Source of the DNA: Hansfordia pulvinata
Taxonomy: Eukaryota > Ascomycota > Sordariomycetes > Xylariales
Reading direction: 5' to 3'
DNA: 64,000 bases
NCBI GenBank assembly: GCA_006538405.1
Contig: BJKQ01000001.1
Location: forward strand, 310,001 to 374,000
Numbering within the stretch: the stretch's first letter is position 1; each line of letters begins with the position of its first letter. Under the pieces are notes generated by a model. That model searched no databases, was not told the origin of the DNA, and was given only the letters and a program-made list of their open reading frames with translations. Of the stretch, positions 12,106-22,755 are shown in pieces. The position numbers and the translations under genes are program-made.

Positions 12106-14117
12106 CCACCACCCACAGGGCGACGGGCCGTCCCGCTTCCCCCCCTGCGAGCTGGTCGCGCACTACCACACCTGCGGCTGCCGGGCCGCGTCCTCGGTGC
12201 ACGTCTGCGCGCGCCCGGACTGCCCGCACGCCGAGCCCGCCGTCCTCGTCGGCATCCTGCCCTTCCCCTGCACCGTGCGCTACTCGGGCAACCTGTGTCC
12301 CCCTTCTCCTGCCCCTGCGCCCCGCGGCGGTGCTCCCCCTTCCCTTCTCCCGCAGGGCCTGGATGGCAGCGGCAGCAGCAGGAGAAGAGGCACGACGCCG
12401 GCCTGCCGCCGCCCCGACGCCGCCGACGCCCGCTACGCCCGCGAGCAGGACACGGCGTTCCGCTTCCCCGCCCCGTTGGACGACGAGGAAAGCGGCGGTG
12501 GTGGTGATGGTGAGGCGTGCCCCTTTCCCCTCCGACTGCGGCCCGGCGCCCCCACCGCCGCCGCCGCCTCGTGGGTGTACCTGCCCGACCACCTGCCCGG
12601 CGGGTCCGCCGTCGTCGAGCCGGGCGTCCTGGGCCGGTGGGCCGAGCTGCTCCGGCAGCGCCACGCCGCGGCGCTGTACACCGCCGGCCGGGCGTGGCCG
12701 CGGGTCTCCTCCTCCGGCGGGGTGGGGGACCGGATCGTGACGCGCACGCGCGCGGGCCTGTTGGACGCCGCCAGGCGCGGCGTGCCCGTGCGGCTGCCAC
12801 CGACGGTGGTGGCGCTGGGGCCGATCGGCGACGGGACCATCGGGGCGCGGAGGCGGGAGCGCCAGCGGGCGGAGAGGGAGCGGCTGGAGAGGGAGGGGGC
12901 GGAGAGGGAGAAGAGAGAAGAGGAGAAGGAGCAGAGGAGGTGGGACGAGGTGCGAAAGATTCTGACTCGGATGTGGGCAGAACGGGGCGGGGTGACGAGT
13001 GGTGGTGGTGGTGGTGGTGGTGATAACGCGGCAGCGGAGGCAGAGCAACAACAAGACCAGCCCCCCAGGTCGCCCTCGCCCTACCAGCCCTTCCCCTTCT
13101 CCCCCCTCCCCCCGACAACAACAACAACGCCGCCACCACTCCCCCTAACCCCGCCACCACCACCACCCCCGACGACAACGCCCTCCTCTCGCCCGCCGTC
13201 GAGCAGGCGCTCGCCGTGCTCAGCCCCTCGAGCAGGGAGGACCTCCGCGAGGAGTTCCGCGCCCAGGCCCGCCGGCAGCGCGGGGAGCAGGTCCGGCGCC
13301 AGGTCGAGCGGCAGTTCGCGCGGTGGAAGGACGTCCGCGAGGCGGACCTGCGCGCCCGCCGGCGCGCGAGACGCGCGAGACGCGCGAGCGGGAGCAGCGG
13401 GCGGAGCGGCGCGAGCGGGCGCGGTGCGAGCGCGAGGCGCGGCAGCGGGAGCAGCTCCGCGGGGCCGGGGCCGGGGCCGGGGCCTGGGGGGCGGCGGCGG
13501 CGGCGGAGCGGCCCGCCGGCGTTGTCTTGGATCCCGAGGGCGGCGCGGAGGTGGCTGCCGTGTCGTCTGCTCGGGGGCCACAGGGACCGGACCGTGCTGC
13601 GTCTTCGGGGCCCGCGGCGGCGGGAGAAGCCCCCGCGCCGTCCGAGGGGCGCGTTGCGGAGGGTGCGGCGTCGAGGAGCCACGCCCCGCAAAGCGCTGTG
13701 CCGTCCACCGGCGGCGACGAGGACTCTGGCGAGGACTCTGACAGCTCCACCAAGACCCTCGTCGCCCCCCGCCCGTCCCGGCCCCAGGACCGCACCACGC
13801 CCCGGGCGGCCCCCGCCGCCGTCTACGCGGATCGTCTGTCGTCCTCCCCTACTGCCCTGACGCCTCGCGCGCAGGGCCGGCCTCCGGTCAGGGACGCCCA
13901 GCCCGGGAATCCGGAAGGTAGACCCAAGACCCCTGAGCCCGCCGAGGGTGAGGTCGAGCCCCGTTCACTGCCCCCCTGCGAATTCGACTTTTTCATGTTC
14001 GCCGAGGACAGCGACGACGAGGATTGGGAAGACGGCAGGAAGGTCGTCGAGATTGAGAGGCCAGGCTGGATCCGGGGGCTGGTTAGCGGCCTGGCTTGGG
14101 CGATCGGGTGGAACTAG
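11685..14117 (+). CDS. Long low-complexity poly-Gln protein, unknown function; three frameshifts
   Basis: The ATG at 11685 opens a 5' frame (MSTQLNNTGGQEGQTSW...) with Asn-Asp repeats, a His run and 26 Gln codons. After the repeat the frame moves by one, giving a Cys/His-rich segment (CELVAHYHTCGCRAASSVHVC then RPDCPH) and then WVYLPDHLPGGSAVVEPGVL and VRLPPTVVALGPIGDG. A second shift near C6-T-C6 at 13101-13113 leads to SPAVEQALAVLSPSSREDL and RRQVERQFARWKDVREADLR. A third near 13351-13368 opens a charged Arg/Glu coiled segment and an acidic C-terminus (FAEDSDDEDWEDG) that ends in a hydrophobic WIRGLVSGLAWAIGW tail. Each break needs one added base. The sum 2,433 plus 3 gives 812 codons. No known domain is recognised. 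The conserved-looking Cys/His block is the best handle for a search. Introns cannot be excluded. Confidence 0.65.
12027..12104 (+). repeat. (CAG)26 coding poly-Gln repeat
   Basis: Twenty-six perfect CAG triplets lie within the poly-Gln protein gene, preceded by CAT repeats (His). One of the apparent frame changes of this gene falls in or just after it. Confidence 0.95.
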
Positions 14118-14388
14118 ACTTTGTTTGCTGTTCTACTCTTTTTCGTTTTTTCTGTTTTGCTGACAACTGCAAATACAGAGGCAGGAATGCGGAAGGATGC
14201 TCTTTTCGTACACGGCGTCGGAGGCCACATGAATTGATACTGAAAGAAAAGAAGAAGAAAAGCCACACCGGAGCGATAGTTTATAGACAATTCCAGGTTG
14301 CTTGCTTGTTTCTTACTGCTTTGCGTCACCGACTTCCGCCCAGTAATCTGACCGCGTGCATGAATTAGCTGCCCGACTTCTACCGCGT

Positions 14389-15869
14389 CTACACTCCCAT
14401 GAAGCTCTTCCCCGACGCAATGTTGGTCTTCAGGTCCTTCAGGGCCGCTTCCAGGAGCACCTCCTCGTCCGGGGAGAGCTCGCCAAAGTCGAGCGCCCTC
14501 GCCGCCCCGTCCCGGCCCAGCTCGACCCTGACAGCGAAGTAGTCGACGCCCAGCCGGGCCGCCACGTCCCGGCCGCCCGGGATGCCCGGGAGGTAGACGT
14601 AGGCCTCCCGGACCACGGCGGGCTCGCCCCGCCTCGCCGCCAGGATGGCCTTGACGAAGGAGAACCCGGCGTACGCCATGCACGTCGTGGCGCTGCCGGC
14701 GCCCTGCTTGCTCTGCACGATCTCGTCGCCGCCGAACTGGACCCCTGCGCGGAGAGTGAAGGGTATTGCAATAGTATTAGCAACAGACGGCAAGCCACCA
14801 GGCAGTAAATGGAAGAAAGACCGGGGACGTCACGCACGGTGGATGACCCTGCCCAGCGCCTCGCGGTCCAGGTCGACCGGGGGCTCGGCCCGGCTGTAGA
14901 GCGGCAGGATGGTGGCGCCGCTGTGGCCGCCGACGACGGGGACCCGGATCGACCGGGGGTCCGCGCCGGCGCCCAGGGCGTGCGCGGCGAAGGTCGACGC
15001 GCGCACGACGTCGAGGGTGGTGACGCCGAACAGGCGCGAGGCCTCGAAGGCGCCGCCCCGGCGCAGCGCCTCGGCCGCCACCGGCACCGTCGAGTTGACC
15101 GGGTTCGTCACCACGCAGCTGACGGCGCCCGGGCACGTGCGCGCGACCTCGGCGAAGATGTCGCGGATGATGCTCGCGTTGGTCTGGCGGGGGGGGGGGG
15201 GGGCGTTCTTGTTAGCGGCGGGGGTCTTCTGCTTTTCGCCCGGACCCTCCCCTCGCCCCCTTTTGTGTGTCCCGACGAGGCCTGTTGAAGGGGTTCTGGC
15301 TTACCTTGAAGAGATCTGGGCAAGTTGTCAGGGGTTATTATTACCTAGCTTCGGAGCCGCGTTCTGCGCTGCACGGGCCTGGCCGCGACCGGTCTCTTGC
15401 CATGATCCCGTCAAGCTTGAGTAGCGAATCAAGGGAGAGCTGGTGGCGTCGCGGCCGGGCAGGTGGCGCGGGGGTGGGGGAAGCAGCCTACCATCGCGGG
15501 TCATGCCTGACTTGCGCGCGATGCCCGCCGTGACGACGACAATGTCAGCGCCCCGCAGCGCCTTGACGAGACCGTCGTCGTCGGCCGCCAGGTGGCCCGA
15601 GACCCTGGCCCGCGTGTCGATGTGGTTCAGGTCTGTCGCGATGCCCGGGACGTGGACGAGGTCGTACAGGGCTATCTCGTCAAAGAGGTCGCTCTGCGAG
15701 GGGAAGTGCCTATCGTCAGCAGCAGGTAGCCCTCCTCGTTCCGCAGCCCAGCAACCCTTCTTCTCTCTCTATCTCTCTCCGGACCGGACTCGTGACGTAC
15801 AGACTTGCACAGGAGGCTGAGGGGCGTGCCGATCTGCCCCGCGGCGCCGAGCAGCGCAATCTTGGTCAT
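14389..15869 (-). CDS. Malate dehydrogenase, no transit peptide, five exons with an 11-base micro-exon
   Basis: This protein interconverts malate and oxaloacetate with NAD. Exons are 15869-15801, 15693-15492, 15315-15305, 15183-14838 and 14744-14389, totalling 984 bases and 327 residues with no frameshift. It begins MTKIALLGAAGQIGTPLSLL (Rossmann GAAGQIG loop) without a targeting sequence, so it is probably cytosolic or peroxisomal. Other motifs are [62 protein letters not shown] and the catalytic-His loop VPVVGGHSGATILPL. The third exon is only 11 bases (ATCTCTTCAAG, residues DLFK). It is flanked by CAG and GTAAGC and is required to read [15 protein letters not shown]. The sequence diverges from the mitochondrial paralogue at 25.2 kb in its surface segments. 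Confidence 0.9.
15189..15203. repeat. Poly-G tract (15 G) in a malate dehydrogenase intron
   Basis: Fifteen G on the plus strand, read as C in the transcript, form the pyrimidine stretch immediately before the acceptor of exon 4. Confidence 0.9.
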
Positions 15870-16440
15870 GGCGTGTCTTGCTTTGGCTTTGGGACTCGCC
15901 GGGCCTGGGTCGGACACTGAGGTTCTATATTTGCCTTCCTTGCTCGCTACGCTTGGAATATACCTCTCGTAGGTAAGTAGGCATGCGAGCCCGGGAACCC
16001 GATTCCAAGTTAAGGGCCGGAGAACTTGTATATAAATAAGAGTTGGTCCCCTTCCCCCGCCAGGGGTCATCGGCGAGTAGTCCGTCTACTCGAAGTAAAT
16101 CGGCGGGGCGGCGTTTCGTTGGGCCGACGCGAGACTCCACCGGAGGACGAGGGGCGAGTCGGCGACCGCACTGCGAATGCGCCTGTCCGTCAGCAAGGAG
16201 CGTGGCCCCTGCAGCGTTGCGAAGGTCGCCGTTCAACTTCGGGCCCCATGGGCCAAGAGTCGCGGAGCGAGGGCGAGCTTCGAGCCTCCAAATGGCACAT
16301 TCATCAACCGTTGTTGCAGAGTATAAGAAGCACCTTGGCCGATCACCTACGATGCCCAGTTCAGACTCTACGGCAGTAGCATACGACCCTCAAAACCATT
16401 CTTTTCACAAGTTGAACACAGTGCACATAAAACTTTCACA
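15870..16440. other. Divergent promoter region
   Basis: This stretch lies between the minus-strand malate dehydrogenase and the plus-strand small secreted protein. A GTATAAG element near 16320 lies about 120 bases upstream of the secreted-protein ATG. Confidence 0.55.
16029..16040 (-). promoter_or_regulatory. Possible TATA element upstream of malate dehydrogenase
   Basis: The minus strand reads CTTATTTATATA about 160 bases upstream of the start codon at 15869. Position and composition fit a TATA box; no other support is available. Confidence 0.3.
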
Positions 16441-16776
16441 ATGAAGGTCCAGGTCTCGCTTGTCTCCCTTTTGTTCTTCCTCGCTGCGGAAGCAAGCCCG
16501 TTACATCAAAACGAGGCTCGTGGCGCAGTCGGCGGCACGTAAGTTCAACTCCTTGATTCCAATCGAGAAGCTTCCGGATCGCCTGACCTAGGCCGATGCT
16601 CGCGGCTGGAGACGATACTGACAAAACGACCTCGCAGTGGCAGAGGCTCGTATTGGAGGCACGCAGGGCTGAACGCGGGATACACGGCGTGGTGCGCAGC
16701 CTGTGAGGATGATGGTGGCCAAGTTGAAAAGTCGCTAGGAAGCGCGTGGAGCGACGCAAAAAGCAGATGCATCTAG
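16441..16776 (+). CDS. Small secreted cysteine-containing protein (78 residues)
   Basis: Two exons (16441-16538 and 16638-16776) flank a 99-base intron with donor GTAAGT and acceptor CTCGCAG, joined in phase 2. The product starts MKVQVSLVSLLFFLAAEASP, a clear signal peptide with likely cleavage near residue 19. The mature part has about 59 residues, is rich in Gly, Trp and Ala, and has three cysteines (52, 55 and 77): a WCAAC motif and a C-terminal CI. An odd cysteine number suggests dimerisation or metal binding rather than two internal disulfides. It is short enough to be missed by length filters. The leader has a TATA-like GTATAAG and ends in CACA(A)TG. I do not recognise a family. It has the profile of a small secreted fungal protein (effector-like or antimicrobial-like), which is inference only. 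Confidence 0.7.
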
Positions 16777-17725
16777 CCATGGGCGGCCTCTACATGTATG
16801 GGGGAATCGGTCCCCGAAAATGTAAACAAGCACGCTGAAAGTAGACCAATGGAATAACGGACGCCTTATAGTCATCCGCTGGACGTCAGACCGTCTCGAT
16901 ATGTTACCATGTGAGAGGTCATTCCCCAGGTGCCTCTTTACACGGAGGGCTGGTTGAATCCGAATATCGGGGAAACGTTTATCAATATATGTGAGGTACC
17001 TCATGTATTGACCTGACGCCGATAATGACTTTGTATGGCCATATAGCGCTTTGTTGCAATGCTGTGCTCCTGATACGTTGTAACCGGCCGCATGCTAATA
17101 AGCCGACGAGCAGAGGTCCAGCGCAGCATACTCGCTCAGAGGTCTCGGTACTTTGCATCATGCCGAAGCATTCGGGGCAACTCAAGTATCTGTACTCCCC
17201 ACTGAGGTAGCTGCCCTTGTGGACGGACCGGGGTCCAGCATGGAAGCTTCGATTGATTCCACCTGAAAGTCGCGTCAGAACGCCACCTCATCGAGCCTTG
17301 CGCACCTGGCCACGTCTTCGAGTGCTTGCCTCTCGTCGCTGATCCCAGGCTACCACTGTTCCAACCGTCGAGTATTGCCAGCTACCTTGCTTCCGTGCCT
17401 GCCCTCGGCCAGCTAGTCAGCTTCACCAGTGTTTCCAGCTGGGGCTTTATCTTTTGCAGTACCTCTCGGATCCCTCTTCTCACTTTTGTGCCCGTCACCG
17501 CGCAGCTGCCCGTGCCCCGACTTTTCCTTCCCGAGACAGACTGCCGGCTCTCCGACCCGTCCCGTCTCCATTCCATCGCCCGCGCACCACCATCAGCCAT
17601 TCGTCCCATCTGCAACATCCATGATCGCCCTCACGAAATAACCTCGCCCCCTCACGGCCCGGCCACCATCTCCCCGTCGACTTGATCGGATCTCATCTGA
17701 TCCGGTCCCGTCCGCCGTTCCCAAC
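16777..17725. other. Intergenic, upstream of the P5A ATPase
   Basis: No supported gene. The last 300 bases are C/T-rich with frequent CTTTTC and CCTTC stretches, like a transcribed 5' leader of the downstream housekeeping gene. Confidence 0.55.
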
Positions 17726-20700
17726 ATGGCCCCCCTCGTCGATAACCCCCAGATCAAGGCCGCGGAGCTGCTCACGCCCCTCCCGCGCTTTCTCCACGCA
17801 TACGTCTGGCCTTTTGCCATCATCTGGCCCATCCTCGCCGCCTACATCTACACCCCCGATCTCTACGAAAAGCACATTTCGTCCCCCGAATGGACTTTCG
17901 TCTGGTGCGGCGCTGTCATCACCCTCCAGAGTCTGTTCTGGCTCAGCACCCATTGGAGCGTCGACCTGTGTGCCCTCTTTACTGCCACCAAGGCCAAGAC
18001 AGTCCGCGATGCCAAGCTTATAAAGGTCCTGCCCATCGCCAACGCCGGCACCGGCGACATCTGCCCAATTCTGCGCGAGAAGGTCGCCGGCAAGGACACC
18101 GTCTCCTTTCTCTTCCAGAAGCGCCGCTTCCTCTACAACCCCGAGTCCAACTCGTTCAGCCCTCTGACCTTTGCCATCGATCACGAACCCAAGCCCGAGA
18201 TTGCCAGCTTCCAGGCCTCGCGCGGCATTGTCTCCCAGTCCGAACTCGATCGCATCCAGCAGCACTTCGGCTCCAACACCTTTGATATTCCCGTCCCCAC
18301 CTTCACCGAGTTGTTCAAAGAGCATGCCGTCGCCCCTTTCTTCGTCTTTCAGGTCTTCTGTGTTGGCCTGTGGATGCTCGATGAATACTGGTATTACTCG
18401 CTCTTTACCCTCTTCATGTTGGTCGCTTTTGAGAGTACTGTCGTCTGGCAACGCCAGCGCACCCTCAACGAGTTCCGCGGTATGAGCATCAAGCCCTACC
18501 CCATGTGGGTCTTCCGTCTCGGCCGCTGGGAGGAGATCCAAAGCGACCAGCTTCTGCCCGGCGATCTTGTCTCCGTGTCGCGCACCAAGGAAGACAGCGG
18601 CGTCGCTTGCGACATGCTTCTCGTCGAGGGCACTGCCATTGTCAACGAGGCCATGCTCTCCGGTGAGAGCACGCCCCTACTCAAGGACTCGGTTCAGCTG
18701 CGCCCAGCCAACGTTCCTCTCGACTCGGAAGGTCTCGACAAGAATGCTTTCCTCTGGGGCGGTACCAAGGTTCTACAAATCACCCACGGCAACCCGGACG
18801 AAGAGAAGCCGCGCCTAGCTTCGGGCGTCCCCGCACCCCCAGACAATGGCGCCATGGCTATTGTCACCAAGACTGGATTCGAGACTTCCCAGGGCAGCCT
18901 GGTTCGCACCATGATCTTCTCGACCGAGCGCGTTTCGGCCAACAACGCTGAGGCCTTGCTGTTCATCCTCTTCCTCCTCATCTTCGCGCTCGCGGCGTCT
19001 TGGTACGTCTGGGACGAGGGTGTCAAGAAGGACCGCAAGCGCTCCAAGTTGCTGCTTGACTGCATCCTCATTGTCACCAGCGTCGTCCCTCCTGAGCTGC
19101 CTATGGAGCTGAGTCTCGCCGTCAACACCAGCCTGGCGGCTCTCGCCAAGTTCGCCATCTTCTGCACTGAGCCCTTCCGCATCCCGTTCGCTGGCCGCAT
19201 AGATGTTGCTTGCTTCGACAAGACTGGTACTCTGACTGGCGAGGATCTGGTTGTGGAGGGCATCGCCGGACTTGGCCTCGGCCGTGACGACTCCGGCTCT
19301 GGAACCAGCACCCCCAAGGCTGACGACGGCGCTCACACCCACATGACCCCGGTTCTCGACGCTGGCATGGAGACCACGCTCGTTCTGGCCACTGCCCATG
19401 CCCTTGTCAAGCTCGACGAGGGTGACGTTGTCGGTGATCCCATGGAGAAGGCCACTCTCTCTGCACTGGGCTGGGCTGTCGGAAAGAATGACACGCTGGC
19501 CGCAAAGCCTGCCGTCACGGCCAAGGGCTGCACTGCTGGCAACGTCCAAGTCAAGCGTCGTTTCCAGTTCTCCTCCGCTCTCAAGCGTCAAAGCTCTGTT
19601 GCCACGATCAATGCCGTCGACCCCAAGACCGGAAACAGGATGCGCGGCACTTTCGTGGGTGTCAAGGGTGCTCCCGAGACCATCATGAAGATGCTGACGC
19701 ACGTCCCGCAAAACTACGAGGAAACCTTCAAATACTTCACTCGCCGCGGCTCCCGTGTCCTCGCTCTCGCCTACAAGCAGCTTACAACCGACCAGGAGCT
19801 GGGCTCAAGCCGTATCAACGAGCTGAAGCGTGAGAAGGTTGAGGCTGATCTGACATTTGCCGGATTCTTGGTTTTGCAGTGCCCTCTCAAAGACGACGCC
19901 AAGCAGGCCGTCCAGATGCTCAATGAGAGCAGCCATCGCGTTGTTATGATCACCGGAGACAACCCGCTGACTGCTGCCCATGTCGCGAGAGAGGTCGAAA
20001 TTGTTGACCGCGAGGTGCTGATCTTGGATGCCCCTGAGCACAACGACGACGGACAAAAGCTCGTCTGGCGAAGCGTGGACGACAAGACGCACATCGAGGT
20101 GGATCCGTCCAAGCCCATTGACCCTGAGATTCTCAAGTCCAAGGACATCTGTGTCACCGGCTATGCTCTAGCCAAGTACAAGGACAATTTCAAGGCTTGG
20201 CAGTCTCTCCTTCGCTACACCTGGGTCTACGCACGCGTTTCTCCCAAGCAGAAGGAGGAGATTCTACTGGGCCTCAAAGACATGGGCTACTACACTCTGA
20301 TGGCCGGAGACGGTACCAACGACGTCGGCGCCTTGAAGCAGGCTCACATTGGTATTGCGCTGCTCAACGGCACTCAGGAAGATCTCGTGCGTATCGCCGA
20401 GCATGCGCGCGACACCAAGATGAAGGAGCTCTACCAGAAGCAAGTCGACTTGATGAGGCGCTTCAACCAGCCTGCACCCCCCGTTCCTGCTCAGATTGCC
20501 CACCTTTACCCCCCGGCCCTACCAACCCTCACCTGCGCGTCGCCCTGGACCGCGAGGCCAAGAAGAAGGGCCTCACCATCGAGGAATACGCGAGAATGAA
20601 CGGCATAGACTTGAACGCCGTCGCCGCTCCTGCTGCCCAGCAGGTCGCCGAGCCCAAGCCCACGGACCCCAAGACTGCCAAGCAACAAGAAGCTGCCAAG

Positions 20701-21805
20701 AGGGCTGCTGGCTTTGCCGACAAGATGACCAACTCGCTGATGGACCAGGAGATGATGGACGATGGCGAGCCGCCGTCCCTCAAGCTCGGAGACGCCTCAG
20801 TTGCCGCCCCCTTCACCAGCAAGCTGCGCAACGTCATCGCTGTCCCCAACATCATCCGTCAGGGTCGTTGCACTCTGGTCGCCACCATTCAGATGTACAA
20901 GATTCTCGCTCTGAACTGCCTTATCAGTGCTTACAGCTTGAGTGTTCTGTACTTGGAAGGTATCAAGTTTGGGGACACCCAGATCACCATTTCCGGCATG
21001 CTGATGAGTGTCTGCTTCCTGTCCATCTCCAGAGCCAAGTCGGTCGAGGGGCTCTCCAAGGAGCGTCCCCAGCCCAATATCTTCAACTTCTACATCATTG
21101 GGTCCATCCTCGGCCAGTTCGCCATCCATATTGTCACGCTGATTTACATTGCCCGGCTGTGTGATCGTCTCGAGCCGTAAGTTTCCATTCTTTGAATGTG
21201 TGCCACGAAGCAAGTTACTGACGGAATGCAGGCGTTCCGACGATGTCGACCTGGAAGCCGAGTTTGCCCCATCGCTGCTCAACAGCGCCGTGTACCTCCT
21301 GCAGCTTATCCAGCAAATCTCGACGTTCGCCATCAACTACCAGGGCCGGCCGTTCCGCGAGGCTCTGTCCGAAAACAAGGGCATGTTCTACGGCATCATC
21401 GGTGTGACGGCCATTGCCTTTTCGTGCTCGACCGAGTTCGTTCCCGAGATCAACGAGAAGATGAGTCTCGTCAAGTTCACCGACGAGTTCAAGTTCATCA
21501 TGACGACCGTCATGGTTGTTGACTACGTTGGCTGCTGGGTGGTTGAGAAGGTGCTCAAGGCGCTGTTCAGCGACCTCAAGCCGCGCGACATTGCGGTGCG
21601 CAGGCCTGACCAGGACGCGCGGGAGGCGAAGCGGAAGGGCGAGGCCGCAGCGATCAAGGAGGAGGAGGATGAGAAGAAGCGACTGGCAAAGGTGGCCGAG
21701 TTTGAGGCCAAGGTCGAGGAGCGACGGGAGAAGCTGCGGGCGTGGGCCGAGGGCCGCAATGCCAACACGACGGCGCAGCAGCCCCAAGCTCAGGCCTTGA
21801 GATGA
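17726..21805 (+). CDS. SPF1: P5A-type ATPase of the endoplasmic reticulum (Spf1-like); one homopolymer frameshift
   Basis: P5A ATPases sit in the ER membrane and remove mistargeted transmembrane helices. The family signature PPELPMELSLAVN is present, followed by the phosphorylation motif DKTGTLTGE (Asp about 498), TGDNPLTAAHVAREVE and the hinge MAGDGTNDVGALKQAHIG. C-terminal membrane segments include FNFYIIGSILGQFAIHIVTL. The frame shifts by one at the C6 run 20509-20514. One more C restores HLYPPGPTNPH and then AKKKGLTIEEYARMN. One intron (21177-21231, GTAAGT...TGCAG) splits LEP/RSDDVD. With the added base the coding length is 4,023 bases, 1,341 residues, close to fungal Spf1. The C-terminal tail is a charged Lys/Glu coiled coil. 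Because the gene is a highly conserved housekeeping gene, the shift is most likely a sequence error. Confidence 0.95.
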
Positions 21806-22755
21806 TGAGGCAGTGGAATGACCATCAACCTGCGAGAGTCGTGGGTCGGTGCAGAAGATTCCACGCGAGGTGAAAGTCACCGTCGCGTGAGAAGTACCTA
21901 GGCGACTACCGTCTACGTTGTATAGTGCCCCCAAGTCGACCTCAAGTCGAGGCGCAACTAGACAGGATGGCCATCGCACTTAGAAAGGCCACCTGGTTGT
22001 AATAAAGGACAGATTGTCCATCATATCCTGGGAGGCGTGTTGAGTCATCGCGGTCTCAGGTCGCTGGTGTACGAACAGTCCGGGTGCGACGTGTGGTGAG
22101 GTCGAGCGAGCGCCCAGCCAGTGTGAGTGTGACGGAGGTGGGGCTTTCCCAGGTACCTACGAGCGCGACCACGGATGTTGGCACAGCCCCAAAGCGCGTG
22201 CCGGACGGGCTGCGGCTGAGAGCCCGCCGTTCCCCGCCGACGTTAGGCCAGTCCTCCCATCTCGTTGATTGTGGGAGTGGCCAGACATGTGGTAGATTAC
22301 CTAATGCTCAGGAAGTTGCCCGAGGAAGAAATCTCAATTCAACGTGCTCGTGCTGCGGACATCTATGAAGGTTGGCCTCTTTCTCGACTCATCTGACTGG
22401 GGCTTGAAGACAGATTATTGATTTGATTTCAACACCTCCCGTCATTCTTGACACCACCGCAACTGCCCCAAACGCCGTATAAGCTGGGTGAGCAGCGTCC
22501 GGGGCGTTCGTCCCAGCGTTTCTACATGAGGAAAGTGCAGACCAGACACTGAATCCTCTTGCTGCCCACGACGCAGTCAGACGGCGATCCGGTCTCCCAA
22601 TTCCTCACTTTCTCCATCTCATCGCACCACCTGCGCCGAGCGCGCCACATCGTAGCGCGGACGCCCTCGGACCTGCTCCTGATCGACCGCCGCCCGGTAT
22701 AAGCCAGTTGAATCCCGCCGCACCCGATACATCCTCACCCCCGACACGGCCAGCC
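21806..22755. other. Intergenic
   Basis: No supported gene. The segment should hold the 3' UTR of the P5A ATPase and the promoter of the next gene. GTATAAG elements occur near 22480 and 22696. Confidence 0.55.

Noticed and set aside
11481..13691. Minus-strand 736-codon open frame
   Set aside because: It is the antisense of the poly-Gln gene and the preceding promoter. Its residues are Arg/Pro/Leu repeats made by the complement of CAG and GC-rich codons, and it has no motif.
12197..13741. Separate 514-codon gene starting at 12197
   Set aside because: The first codon is GTG, not ATG, and coding sequence extends upstream in the same frame to the poly-Gln repeat. It is a middle segment of the larger frameshifted gene.
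20197..21180. Second gene start after the P5A ATPase frameshift
   Set aside because: The downstream frame continues the same protein family without a gap, and one added C restores a single full-length gene.
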